From: Sphingopyxis sp.
GTDB lineage: Bacteria; Pseudomonadota; Alphaproteobacteria; Sphingomonadales; Sphingomonadaceae
DNA: 64,000 nucleotides
Direction of reading: 5' to 3'
NCBI GenBank assembly: GCA_002733865.1
Contig: NVXM01000034.1
Span: 1 to 64,000 of the forward strand
The notes below the pieces were generated by a model, which was not told the origin of the DNA, made no database searches, and saw only the letters and a program-made list of their open reading frames with translations. Positions 34,376-42,808 of this stretch are shown in pieces. How positions within the stretch are numbered: the first letter of the stretch is position 1; the number at the start of each line of letters is the position of its first letter. The translations under genes and the position numbers were made by a program.

Positions 34376-35803
34376 ATGGCGCAAAACGGCACAAAATTAC
34401 TGCTGCTGATCGATGATGAGCCGGCGCAATGCCGCTTGATTTCGGCACTGGCTTCGCGGGCGGGATTTCGGACAATCTATGCCCGTGATGCGGAAACCGC
34501 GATCGCGACGCTCGGCACGCAGGATGGAATGATGCTCGACGCGATCATTCTCGACCATTGGGTGCCGGGTTCCGAAGCCACCGAACTGATCACCGAGCTG
34601 AAAGCCCGCCGCCCGGCGCTGCCGATCCTGATGCTGACAGCGGTTGGATCGATTGCCGAAGCCGTCGACGCGGTCCGCGCCGGTGCCACCGACTATCTGA
34701 TCAAACCGGTAGCCCCGGAACTGATGCTCAAGGCGCTCAACGCCGCCGTGGAATCATCCAAGGATGCTGGCGAATTGCGCCCGCTAACCGAAAAAATCTC
34801 GGCTCCGCTCGAGTTCGAAGAAATTGTCGGGGCTGCCCCCGCCTTTCGCGCTGCATTGGCGATTGCCGCCAAGGCTGCTCGCGCACGCGTTCCGGTGCTG
34901 ATCGAGGGCGAAGGCGGCGTCGGCAAGGAAGTCATCGCCGATGCCATCCATGCCGCGAGCCCGCGTTCAAAATTGCCGATGTTGAAGCTGAACTGTGGTG
35001 CAATTACCGGAAATCTGCTCGATTCGATCCTTTTTGGTCACGAAAAAGGCGCTTTTACAGGCGCTTTTGACCGCAAGATCGGTCTGCTCCAGCAAGCCGA
35101 AGGTGGTACAATCTTCCTCGACGAAGTTGACCGGATTCCGGCCGAAACGCAGGTTCGCCTGCTGCGCTTCCTGAAACATTCTGATATCCAGCCACTGGGC
35201 AGTCCGAACAGTTTCCAGCTCGACGTCCGGGTTATCGCCGCGACCAATCGCAAACTGGAGCGGGAAGTCGAAAAGGACAATTTCCGCGAAGATCTCTATT
35301 ACCAGATGAACGTCGTCCAGCTGACGATCCCGCCGCTGCGCGACCGCACCGGCGACATCCCGGCGCTGGCACGGCATTTCCTCGCCCGTCTCGCGCATCA
35401 GCCCGGCCTGCGCAGTCTCGGGATTACCGACGAAGCGCTCAGTCTGCTACGCAGCTATCGCTGGCCTGGCAATGTGCGCCAGCTGCAGAGCGTCTTGTTC
35501 CGCGCCGCCGTCATGTGCGACCATAATGCACTGACCTGCGACGAATTTCCCCAGATCGCCTCTTTTGTGGCCGAATCCGGTGACGCCGAACCGCACTTGT
35601 CGAACAGTCCCGAAGGCATTGGCATTACCCTCTACTGCGAAGATGGCAATTTGCGACCGCTGGAAGAAATCGAGGCCGACGTGATCCGCCTCGCGATCGG
35701 CCATTATCGCGGCCGGATGACGGAAGTCGCCCGGCGTCTCGGTATTGGCCGTTCGACGCTGTACCGCAAGCTCAGCGATCTCGGCATCGATAACGCGGCA
35801 TAA
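34376..35803 (+). CDS. Sigma-54-dependent response regulator (NtrC/DctD class)
   Basis: A 475-residue activator with three domains. The receiver has DDE at about 13-15, phosphoacceptor Asp60 in IILDHW and Lys110 in LIKP. The AAA+ domain has Walker A GEGGVGK (178-184), an intact GAFTGA sigma-54-contact loop (225-230) and Walker B IFLDEV. A C-terminal Fis-type helix-turn-helix is in MTEVARRLGIGRSTLYRKL. The ATG at 34376 follows GGAA; an ATG at 34340 is possible. No sensor kinase is next to it. It is divergent from the transhydrogenase operon. Confidence 0.9.
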   Translation: MAQNGTKLLLLIDDEPAQCRLISALASRAGFRTIYARDAETAIATLGTQDGMMLDAIILDHWVPGSEATELITELKARRPALPILMLTAVGSIAEAVDAVRAGATDYLIKPVAPELMLKALNAAVESSKDAGELRPLTEKISAPLEFEEIVGAAPAFRAALAIAAKAARARVPVLIEGEGGVGKEVIADAIHAASPRSKLPMLKLNCGAITGNLLDSILFGHEKGAFTGAFDRKIGLLQQAEGGTIFLDEVDRIPAETQVRLLRFLKHSDIQPLGSPNSFQLDVRVIAATNRKLEREVEKDNFREDLYYQMNVVQLTIPPLRDRTGDIPALARHFLARLAHQPGLRSLGITDEALSLLRSYRWPGNVRQLQSVLFRAAVMCDHNALTCDEFPQIASFVAESGDAEPHLSNSPEGIGITLYCEDGNLRPLEEIEADVIRLAIGHYRGRMTEVARRLGIGRSTLYRKLSDLGIDNAA

Positions 35804-35940
35804 TCGGACGCAGCTGCGGCGAATTTGACATTTTCGGCCATTGCCAACACGGTTCGATCCAACACGGACGCTGGTCTATTCCGCCCTGAATCCAACATCG
35901 CCATTGATGTTTCCCCTCGCTGGTCTTAAGTCTGGCGAAT

Positions 35941-36546
35941 ATGAAAAACATGCTTCCAATTCTTCCATTCGGCGCCGCTCTAACGCTCGCGCTGCTCGTA
36001 TCGGCCTGCGGAAAACAGGAAGCGGTAGGCGACGTTCCGTCGAGCGAAGAACTCGCTCGCCAGGCCGATGCCGCCAGCCAGGCGATCCGCGATCAAGCGG
36101 CCGCATCGGCAGGAAACGGCGCACAAGCCGCAGTCGATCTGGCCAGCATGGAAAGCTACACCAATGCGTTGCGCGGCTATACGATCATGCTGCCAAGCAG
36201 CTGGACGGTGGATGAATCTGAAAGCGATGACAATGGCCAGGTTTTCACCGAGACGGCAAGCGGCGCGACACTGGCCGTAACTTGGGTCGAAAATCGCGAA
36301 GATGCCGCCTGGAACAAGGCCGTCGAAACGGTCGAGGATGGCAATGTTGCCATGAAAGGCGAAGCTGTAGGCGAGAACGAATATCGCGCTTCCGGGATTC
36401 TGACCAACGGCCTCAAGTCAAACCAGCGTATGCTTCGCAAACCGGATGGTACGATGGTGCGAGCCGATGTTACCTATGCCGCAGACCAGGCCCAATCAAT
36501 GGACCCGCTGGCAACCACGATCCTCGACAGTCTAACCCTGCAATAG
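35941..36546 (+). CDS. Predicted lipoprotein of unknown function
   Basis: A 201-residue protein with a lipoprotein signal: hydrophobic run LTLALLVSAC with the lipobox cysteine at residue 23. Then comes an Ala/Gln-rich helix (EELARQADAASQAIRDQAAASAGNGAQAAVD) and a globular part (LRGYTIMLPSSWTVDESESDDNGQVFTETASGATLAVTWV) that recalls small PsbP-like or DUF1795 folds. No function is known. It is convergent with the helicase gene. Confidence 0.78.
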   Translation: MKNMLPILPFGAALTLALLVSACGKQEAVGDVPSSEELARQADAASQAIRDQAAASAGNGAQAAVDLASMESYTNALRGYTIMLPSSWTVDESESDDNGQVFTETASGATLAVTWVENREDAAWNKAVETVEDGNVAMKGEAVGENEYRASGILTNGLKSNQRMLRKPDGTMVRADVTYAADQAQSMDPLATTILDSLTLQ

Positions 36547-36553
36547 CAGCGAT

Positions 36554-37984
36554 TTACCGGTCGAGCTTGGCTGCCAGAAAGCTGGGCATCGGCCCATTCC
36601 AGCCGTTATCCGCGCCATCATCCTTGTCGTCCTGAACCGGCGGCTGATTTTTGGGTTTGCCCTTGGAACTGCGCGGCGATTTGGTCGGCGCATCCTCATG
36701 ATCTTGCTCGGCTTTCTTGGGCCGATTGTCCTGCCGCGCTTTTTTGGGCGCATCATCAGAACGCGGTGCCTTGGCCTTGGGCGAGTCTGACTGTGGCTTT
36801 GGTGAGTCCGCCTTTGCTGGCTTGGCCTTCTCGGCAGGCTTCCTGGCAGGCTTCTCGCTAGCCTTGGCGTCGCGTTCCTTGCGGACAGAGATTTTCATGC
36901 CGGTCAGCTTCTCGATGCTCTCGACATGCTCCGAATCGCTGCGGGTAATGAAGGTGATTGCAACGCCGGTCGCACCAGCACGGCCAGTACGGCCGATCCG
37001 GTGAATATAATCATCGGGATGCCAGGGAATGTCATAGTTGATGACATGGCTCACGCCCTTGATATCCAGCCCGCGTGCGGCAACGTCCGATGCGCATAAG
37101 ATATTGATTTCGCCGGACTTGAACCGGTCCAGTTCAGCGAGACGCGAACTCTGGTCCATATCTCCGTGAATCTGTCCGGCATCGAAGCCATCTTTGCGCA
37201 GACTCTCGCAAAGGTCGCGCACTTCGGTCTTGCGGTTGCAAAAGATGATTGCAGTCTCGACGCCTTCATTGTCCAGAATGTCGACAATCAATTTGCGCTT
37301 CGCTTTTGGCGCGACTTCTATCAGCGATTGGTCAATCGACGTATTGGCCGTCGCCGGGCGCGAAACCTCGATATATTTCGGGTTATTGAGAAACTGGTCC
37401 GACAATTTCTTGATTGGCGGCGGCATTGTCGCCGAGAATAGCATCGTCTGCCGCGTAGCCGGCAGCTTGGAGCAGATTGACTCGATATCCGGAATGAATC
37501 CCATATCGAGCATCCGGTCCGCTTCATCGATAACCAGCAATTCACAGCCGGACATCAATATCCGTCCGCGATCAAACAGATCCATCAAGCGCCCGGGGGT
37601 GGCGATCAATACATCGACGCCTTTTTCCAGCGCCTTGATCTGGTCACCCATCGACACGCCACCGATCAACAGCGCCATAGTGAGATTATGGTTCTTGCCG
37701 TACTTCTCGAAATTCTCGGCGACCTGAGCGGCCAATTCGCGGGTCGGCTCCAGGATCAGCGACCGCGGCATCCGCGCGCGCGAACGGCCATGCGCCAGAA
37801 TATCGATCATCGGCAGAACGAAACTTGCCGTTTTGCCAGTACCGGTTTGAGCAATGCCGATAATATCTTTCATCATCAGCACGGAAGGTATGGCCTGCGC
37901 CTGAATCGGCGTCGGTTCGTCATAGCCGGCCTCGGCTACGGATTTCAGCAATTCTTCAGACAGGCCGAGATCGGCAAATTTCAT
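36554..37984 (-). CDS. DEAD-box RNA helicase (RhlE-like)
   Basis: A 476-residue ATP-dependent RNA helicase. The Q motif is in YDEPTPIQAQAIP, motif I is AQTGTGKT (45-52), motif II VIDEADRMLD, motif III FSATMP and motif VI HRIGRTGR. From about residue 380 the tail is Lys/Ser/Pro-rich (AKASEKPARKPAEKAKPAKADSPK), typical of RhlE-type RNA-binding tails. The start at 37984 (MKFADLGL) is the family-like one; an ATG 36 bp upstream adds a non-family stretch. It remodels RNA, for example in ribosome assembly or decay. Confidence 0.92.
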   Translation of the reverse strand: MKFADLGLSEELLKSVAEAGYDEPTPIQAQAIPSVLMMKDIIGIAQTGTGKTASFVLPMIDILAHGRSRARMPRSLILEPTRELAAQVAENFEKYGKNHNLTMALLIGGVSMGDQIKALEKGVDVLIATPGRLMDLFDRGRILMSGCELLVIDEADRMLDMGFIPDIESICSKLPATRQTMLFSATMPPPIKKLSDQFLNNPKYIEVSRPATANTSIDQSLIEVAPKAKRKLIVDILDNEGVETAIIFCNRKTEVRDLCESLRKDGFDAGQIHGDMDQSSRLAELDRFKSGEINILCASDVAARGLDIKGVSHVINYDIPWHPDDYIHRIGRTGRAGATGVAITFITRSDSEHVESIEKLTGMKISVRKERDAKASEKPARKPAEKAKPAKADSPKPQSDSPKAKAPRSDDAPKKARQDNRPKKAEQDHEDAPTKSPRSSKGKPKNQPPVQDDKDDGADNGWNGPMPSFLAAKLDR

Positions 37985-38092
37985 AGCGGTTCCGGAAAAA
38001 TATAGGATACACCCTTGCATCCTGACTTAGCCTCTTCGGCTGACCGCGGCAATGATCGCATATCCCGGATTTGTCAAGCTTTCTCGCTTGGT

Positions 38093-38596
38093 TTAGCGTT
38101 GCGGGACAAGCTCCCGAAATCGCTCAATCTCGCATTTTGCCCCGGTACGCGAATGCAGGATGTCACGACCTGCACACATTTTTCCGTCCTTCGTCTTCTC
38201 AACGTAGAAACCGGAATAGAAGCTGCGCGCCTGACAATTGTCCTCAAGCTGCGCCCTGATTCTTTTGCGATCCTTGGTGACCAGGTCCAGATAACGATCC
38301 GCGAACATTTGGACCCCCAGAACATTGTTCATCGGCAAGCACTTGCCAATCTTCTTCTCGCGATAGGTCGGTTGCGAACTTTTTTGTGAAAAGCCTGCCA
38401 TCGGTGCCAGCGATGATGGCAGTCGGCGCGGCACCCGGATAATGACCCGTTTTTCGATTCGAACCTGCGCAAATTCGCGTGGCCGCTCCGACACATAATG
38501 CACCGGCGCATCAGCCGACGGACCGTCCGTCGGCCGCATCTCGCGCATATCTGGCACAGAGAGCAGCAATATTGCCGTAAGTGAGAGGCTCACCAT
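38093..38596 (-). CDS. Conserved hypothetical protein with N-terminal hydrophobic segment
   Basis: A 167-residue protein. The N-terminus (VSLSLTAILLLSV) is a signal or anchor. The middle has RIEKRVIIRVPRRLPSS. The C-terminal half (KKIGKCLPMNNVLGVQMFADRYLDLVTKDRKRIRAQLEDNCQARSFYSGFYVEKTKDGKMCAGRDILHSRTGAKCEIERFRELVP) contains four cysteines suggesting two disulphides. The style is familiar from sphingomonad genomes, but I know no function. Confidence 0.72.
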   Translation of the reverse strand: MVSLSLTAILLLSVPDMREMRPTDGPSADAPVHYVSERPREFAQVRIEKRVIIRVPRRLPSSLAPMAGFSQKSSQPTYREKKIGKCLPMNNVLGVQMFADRYLDLVTKDRKRIRAQLEDNCQARSFYSGFYVEKTKDGKMCAGRDILHSRTGAKCEIERFRELVPQR

Positions 38597-38758
38597 AATC
38601 CCTTAACTAATTCTTGCGTTCGCTATACCATCGATGATTGAATATCGCATGAACTGGAAATTTGTCATCTACTATCGTTTGCAAGGGAATGGCCGGTCGC
38701 GGACCTCCCCGCACCGCCGATCGGCGAACGCTCGACATTAATGCACAGGAAAAGAAAT

Positions 38759-40207
38759 ATGCCGAAACAAGTGAACTGGCTGGAACAGATGCAGGCGGTT
38801 GTTGGCCCAAAAGGGTTTACGAGATCCGGGGATGATATGGCGCCCTGGCTCACCGACTGGCGCGGCCGATATACCGGCGCTGCAGCGGCCATGGTCTCTC
38901 CGGCGACCACTCAGGAGACTTCGGAAATACTGAAGATCGCGAATGACAACGGCGTGGCGATCGTGCCGCAAGGCGGCAATAGCGGCATGGTCGGGGGAGC
39001 GACCCCCGACAGCAGCGGAGATTCTGTTCTCCTGTCGCTTCGCCGCATGAACAGGATACGGGCGATTCAGGCGGACGATCAGCTGGTGGTGTGCGACGCT
39101 GGTGTGATATTGCAGAACTTGCATGAAGCGCTGGCCAGCGACGGGCAGAGATTTCCCCTGACCCTCGGCGGCAAAGGCTCGGCAACGGTCGGCGGCCTGG
39201 TATCGACAAATGCCGGTGGTACCCAGGTTCTGCGGCACGGCACGATGCGCTCGCTGGTAGCCGGGATCGAAGCCGTGCTTCCGGACGGCAGCATCCTGGA
39301 TGGCCTCTCCGCTCTGAAGAAAGACAATCGCGGTTATGATCTGAAACAGTTATTCGTTGGCGGAGAAGGCACGCTGGGCATCGTGACGGCCGCGACCTTG
39401 AAAACGGTGCCGGCATTGGTAGATCGCTGTGTCGCCTGGGCCGCCGTCGACGGCACTGAAGCAGCTTATGAGTTGTTCCGCTTTCTCAACAGCCGGACAC
39501 CGCACGCACTGGAAGGCTTTGAAATAATCCCCGCGACCTGCCTGGATTCGGTTTTGCGCCACATTCCCGGCACCCGCTCGCCATTGGAAGGAACCTACCC
39601 GTGGCATGTATTGATCGAAATCATACGGGATCAGCCGGACGCGGAAGACCCAAGAACGGTGGCCGAAAATTTACTCGCGAAAGCAATCGAACAAAATTTG
39701 ATCGAAGACGCAACGCTCGCTGCCAGCGAACAGCAGGCAGAAGATTTCTGGAAAATCCGGGATTCGATCGCTGAAGCCGAGCGCGCAAACGGCCCTGCCC
39801 TGCAGCATGACATCAGTGTCCCGGTCCCCGGTATGGCCCGTTTTATCAATGAGGCATCACCAGTTATTGAAGCAAGGTTTCCCGGCACCAAGGTCGCCGC
39901 CTTTGGCCACATGGGGGATGGCAATGTCCATTTCCACGTCAAGGCACCCGAAGATATCAAGGCCCAAGAATGGATGGATGATCTGGGAAAACAAATAACC
40001 CCACTGGTCCATGACCTAGTCATCGCAGCGGGCGGATCGATTTCGGCCGAACACGGGATTGGCCAGAACAAGCGCACGGAACTTGAACGGATATCGTCCG
40101 ACGCGCGCCTGTCGATGCTGCGTGCAATAAAAATGGCAATTGACCCGAATAACATTATGAACCCGGGCAAACTCGTTCCCCTTGCGTCCAGCCAATCAGG
40201 CTCTTAA
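38759..40207 (+). CDS. FAD-linked oxidase, D-2-hydroxyacid dehydrogenase type
   Basis: A 482-residue flavoprotein of the GlcD/D2HGDH class. The FAD-binding domain has VAIVPQGGNSGMVGGATPDSSGD and LTLGGKGSATVGGLVSTNAGGTQVLRHGTMRSLVAGIEAVLPDG. The C-terminal cap has AAFGHMGDGNVHFHV with the metal-ligand histidines and ISAEHGIGQNKR. It oxidises a D-2-hydroxy acid (such as D-lactate or D-2-hydroxyglutarate) to the keto acid. The ATG at 38759 is chosen because AGGAAAAG precedes it. Confidence 0.9.
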   Translation: MPKQVNWLEQMQAVVGPKGFTRSGDDMAPWLTDWRGRYTGAAAAMVSPATTQETSEILKIANDNGVAIVPQGGNSGMVGGATPDSSGDSVLLSLRRMNRIRAIQADDQLVVCDAGVILQNLHEALASDGQRFPLTLGGKGSATVGGLVSTNAGGTQVLRHGTMRSLVAGIEAVLPDGSILDGLSALKKDNRGYDLKQLFVGGEGTLGIVTAATLKTVPALVDRCVAWAAVDGTEAAYELFRFLNSRTPHALEGFEIIPATCLDSVLRHIPGTRSPLEGTYPWHVLIEIIRDQPDAEDPRTVAENLLAKAIEQNLIEDATLAASEQQAEDFWKIRDSIAEAERANGPALQHDISVPVPGMARFINEASPVIEARFPGTKVAAFGHMGDGNVHFHVKAPEDIKAQEWMDDLGKQITPLVHDLVIAAGGSISAEHGIGQNKRTELERISSDARLSMLRAIKMAIDPNNIMNPGKLVPLASSQSGS

Positions 40208-40258
40208 AGCGCAAGACAACAATTCGTTCTCAACAGCAATTTTTCGGAGAAGATGACT

Positions 40259-41044
40259 ATGGCGAGCACGCCGCAAGCACCAGCCCTACCGATGTTCTAC
40301 AAGGACTTGATTCCGCTCAATTCCAACGAGCATGCATCATGGAAAGTCAAAGGGCTCGACAACGCATCGTTCATGCAGTCGCAACACGCAATTCCGATTA
40401 CCTCGGATGAGTTTATGAGTGCGGCGCGCAATTATCCGATCGTTTTTTCGATTGGCGAAAATAGCGTTCCGCTGATTCTGATGGGCCTGAACGAAGGCGT
40501 AAACACCTTCATGAACGATGAGGGTCGATTCAGCGAACCGGCTTATGTACCCGCTTATGTTCGCCGCTATCCTTTCATGCTCGCAAAATTGCGCCCGGAT
40601 GCCGAAGAACTCTCCCTCTGCTTCGACCCGACAACCGATGCGATTGGCGACTATGCTGAAGGCGACGCCCTGTTTGACAAGGATCAGCCAACCGAAACGA
40701 CCAAGAATATTCTGAATTTCTGCGAACAGTTTGAACAGGCGGGTCAACGCACCGGTCAGTTCGTCCAGGAACTGGAAAAACTCGGCCTACTGATGGATGG
40801 CGAGGTTTCAATCCAGCAGACCGGCGTTGAAAAGCCTTTCATTTATCGCGGCTTCAAAATGGTCGACGAAGAGAAATTGCGCGACATGCGTGGTGATGAG
40901 CTCCGCAAGATCAACCAGAACGGCATTTTGCCCTTGATCTACGCTCACCTGTTCTCCCTGCAATTGATGCGCGATGTGTTTGCCCGCCAGGTCAGTGCCG
41001 GCAAGATGCCACAAGTTACGGAAGCCCCCTCCGTTCAGATTTGA
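40259..41044 (+). CDS. SapC family protein
   Basis: A 261-residue protein matching SapC-type proteins: FYKDLIPLNSNEHASWKV, NASFMQSQHAIPITSDEFMSAARNYPIVFS, LMGLNEGVNTFMNDEGRFSEPAYVPAYVRRYPFML, then LCFDPTTDAIG. The founding family is linked to peptide uptake or surface-layer export in Campylobacter, but that assignment is weak for alphaproteobacteria, where the protein often sits near TonB-receptor loci. GGAG lies 9 nt before the ATG at 40259; an ATG at 40253 is too close to it. No TonB gene is nearby here. Confidence 0.87.
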   Translation: MASTPQAPALPMFYKDLIPLNSNEHASWKVKGLDNASFMQSQHAIPITSDEFMSAARNYPIVFSIGENSVPLILMGLNEGVNTFMNDEGRFSEPAYVPAYVRRYPFMLAKLRPDAEELSLCFDPTTDAIGDYAEGDALFDKDQPTETTKNILNFCEQFEQAGQRTGQFVQELEKLGLLMDGEVSIQQTGVEKPFIYRGFKMVDEEKLRDMRGDELRKINQNGILPLIYAHLFSLQLMRDVFARQVSAGKMPQVTEAPSVQI

Positions 41045-41104
41045 TCATGAGCAAAAGTCTGTTTGACGCGTTTTCGCTTAAGCAGATAAACGCTGTGATA
41101 ATTT

Positions 41105-41254
41105 TTTGACCGAGGGACTTGCAACTCATTCCGGCAACGCCCACATAGCGGGTGTACGGGTCCTCATCCCCCGATAGGATCTGTACAGGCATTCCTCTGG
41201 AATGCCACCTCCCTGAACCTTGGCCACCTCGCCGAACCGGCGAGGTGGTTCTTT
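41105..41254 (+). ncRNA. Candidate small RNA with C-rich loops and an intrinsic terminator
   Basis: Three adjacent hairpins follow each other with almost no gaps. The first (41154-41186) has an 11-bp stem starting GTACGGGTCCT and a loop CATCCCCCGAT. The second (41188-41206) is GGCATTCC-TCT-GGAATGCC. After single-stranded CACCTCCCTGAACC comes the terminator hairpin (41224-41248). No reading frame of note lies here. A TTGACG at 41063 with GATAAA at 41085 may be the promoter. Loops with CCTCCC or CCCCC can pair with ribosome-binding sites, as in several alphaproteobacterial small RNAs. I could not match it to 6S, tmRNA or SRP RNA. Confidence 0.6.
41224..41254 (+). terminator. Intrinsic terminator
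   Basis: CCACCTCGCCG and CGGCGAGGTGG form a perfect 11-bp stem around a 3-nt AAC loop, followed by TTCTTTATT. It ends the candidate RNA and may also stop read-through from sapC, 180 bp upstream. Confidence 0.85.
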
Positions 41255-41266
41255 ATTGGGCAAGTA

Positions 41267-42178
41267 TCATTCTGCCGCTTCGAGCAGTTCCCGGCCCGAT
41301 ATCTGTTCGGCCAGCATTAAGCAGCAACTTTGAATCAATTCTGCGATCGACTGTGCGGCAGCGACGGGCTCGCGCATTTCCCGATCAAGATACAGCGCGC
41401 GATCGACTTCAAGCTGAAATGCATGAATGTTGCGGGTCGGCCTGCCATGGCGCTCCAGAATATAGCCTCCAGAATAGGGATGATTGGTTTGAACCTGATG
41501 ACCGTACATCCGGAAATGGCCAGCAGCCAATTCAACATACCGCGATTCACAGCTTCGACCGAAGCGATCGCCGATAACAAACCCAACCCTGCGCTTTTTC
41601 TCGTCAAATACCGATGGCATGCTGTGCAAATCCAAGAGCAGCGCACAGCCATGAACGGATCGCATCTGATCCAGCAGATGCGTGACCATCTCATGATAGG
41701 GTTCGTGATCTGTCTCGATACGGTCCGTGATATCCTTAAGGAGCCATTTTTTGCGCCACAGATTACCGACGCGATGTAACCGGCGCGGGACTATACCCAA
41801 ACCGCCCCTTACTTTTTTGCTGATATGCGGAGTCTGAGCCGAATCCATTCCGACCACCATATCTGGATCGATTTCCATGCGGCTACGGTTGAGATCCACC
41901 CAGGCCCTTGGTTTACGGGCAATGATCGCTGGAAAGCCGGAGGCAATAGCGGAAGCCGCCAACAGGTCCACGTAGCGATCTTCCAGCCGGAGCAAGTGGG
42001 ATGCTGGCACATTGAGATTATCCAGGAGCTCAGGCGGATATTCCCGGCCAGAGTGAGGCACGCTGACTAGAACCGGGAAGTTGAACTCCGTAATATTGGA
42101 CAGGGAATAACTGGAGTCGGAAGGGGAAGAGTCAGCAGGAACGCCATTAGCCATGGCGGTGTCCCGAAAGATGAGCAT
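41267..42178 (-). CDS. N-formylglutamate amidohydrolase
   Basis: A 303-residue metal-dependent hydrolase that releases formate and glutamate from N-formylglutamate, the last step of one histidine-degradation route. Signatures are VLVSVPHSGREYPPELL, LRLEDRYVDLLAASA, RKPRAWVDLNRSRMEIDPDMV, LLLDLHSMPS and NHPYSGGYILERHGRP. The ATG at 42154 is an alternative start. It is divergent from cpdR, a neighbourhood seen in other alphaproteobacteria, and no other hut genes are in the window. Confidence 0.9.
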   Translation of the reverse strand: MLIFRDTAMANGVPADSSPSDSSYSLSNITEFNFPVLVSVPHSGREYPPELLDNLNVPASHLLRLEDRYVDLLAASAIASGFPAIIARKPRAWVDLNRSRMEIDPDMVVGMDSAQTPHISKKVRGGLGIVPRRLHRVGNLWRKKWLLKDITDRIETDHEPYHEMVTHLLDQMRSVHGCALLLDLHSMPSVFDEKKRRVGFVIGDRFGRSCESRYVELAAGHFRMYGHQVQTNHPYSGGYILERHGRPTRNIHAFQLEVDRALYLDREMREPVAAAQSIAELIQSCCLMLAEQISGRELLEAAE

Positions 42179-42292
42179 AAATGGCCACTAAAACAGCCGG
42201 CTTCGAGAAAAAATTAACCGATTTGCTCTTATAAGCCGGTCTCGGCATAATGGCCCGTCTGCATTCAGGCATATTCAGGAAGGCGCGAAAAT

Positions 42293-42670
42293 ATGATCAG
42301 GATTCTCCTCGCGGAAGATGAGCAAGCAATGCGTCAGCATCTTACACGGGCCTTAGAGAAAGCCAACTATGAAGTTGTCGCCGTCGATCGCGGAACCGCA
42401 GCTGTGCCATTGCTCAACGAGCAGAAATTCGACCTGCTGCTGACGGATATCGTTATGCCGGAGATGGATGGCATCGAACTGGCACAGCATTGCGCCGCAG
42501 TCTGTCCAGAGACACAAGTCATGTTTATCACTGGCTTTTCAGGTGTAACTTTGCGGGCCGGAGAATCGGTGCCGAAGGCAAAAATATTGTCGAAGCCGTT
42601 CCATTTGAGAGATCTTGTCATGGAGGTTGACCGTCTGTTCGAACCAGACGGCATCAGCGACCGGAATTAA
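42293..42670 (+). CDS. cpdR: CpdR-type single-domain response regulator
   Basis: A 125-residue receiver domain without an output domain. Acidic pocket residues are in LLAEDE (8-9), the phosphoacceptor is Asp52 in LLTDIVMPEMDG, and the conserved Lys is in ILSKPFHLRDLV. In Caulobacter, unphosphorylated CpdR recruits substrates to ClpXP in cell-cycle proteolysis. High similarity of MIRILLAEDE and the SVPKAKILSKPFHLRDLV tail makes the name likely. It is followed by tRNA-Val. Confidence 0.9.
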   Translation: MIRILLAEDEQAMRQHLTRALEKANYEVVAVDRGTAAVPLLNEQKFDLLLTDIVMPEMDGIELAQHCAAVCPETQVMFITGFSGVTLRAGESVPKAKILSKPFHLRDLVMEVDRLFEPDGISDRN

Positions 42671-42713
42671 GTCTTGCGCCAGTCGAGACGGCTGGCTAGA
42701 GGGCCTGCAGCGT

Positions 42714-42788
42714 GGGCGTATAGCTCAGTGGTAGAGCACTTCGTTGACATCGAAGGGGTCGGGAGTTCAACTCTCTCTACGCCCACCA
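42714..42788 (+). tRNA. tRNA-Val (anticodon GAC)
   Basis: A full cloverleaf: acceptor arms GGGCGTA/TACGCCC, D-arm TAGCTCAGTGGTAGAGCA, anticodon stem CTTCG/CGAAG with loop TTGACAT (anticodon GAC at 42746-42748), and T-arm GGGAG-TTCAACT-CTCTC. The discriminator A and an encoded CCA follow. It decodes GUC valine codons. Confidence 0.96.
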
Positions 42789-42808
42789 TTTTCCGGACGA
42801 TCTGATAT

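Noticed and set aside
41105..41254. Assignment of the candidate RNA as 6S, tmRNA or SRP RNA
   Set aside because: None of the diagnostic features (6S bubble pattern, tmRNA tag region, SRP GNAR loop) could be recognised, so it is left unnamed.
42714..42788. tRNA-Val as an integration site for a mobile element
   Set aside because: No integrase, no direct repeat of the 3' end and normal core genes on both sides.
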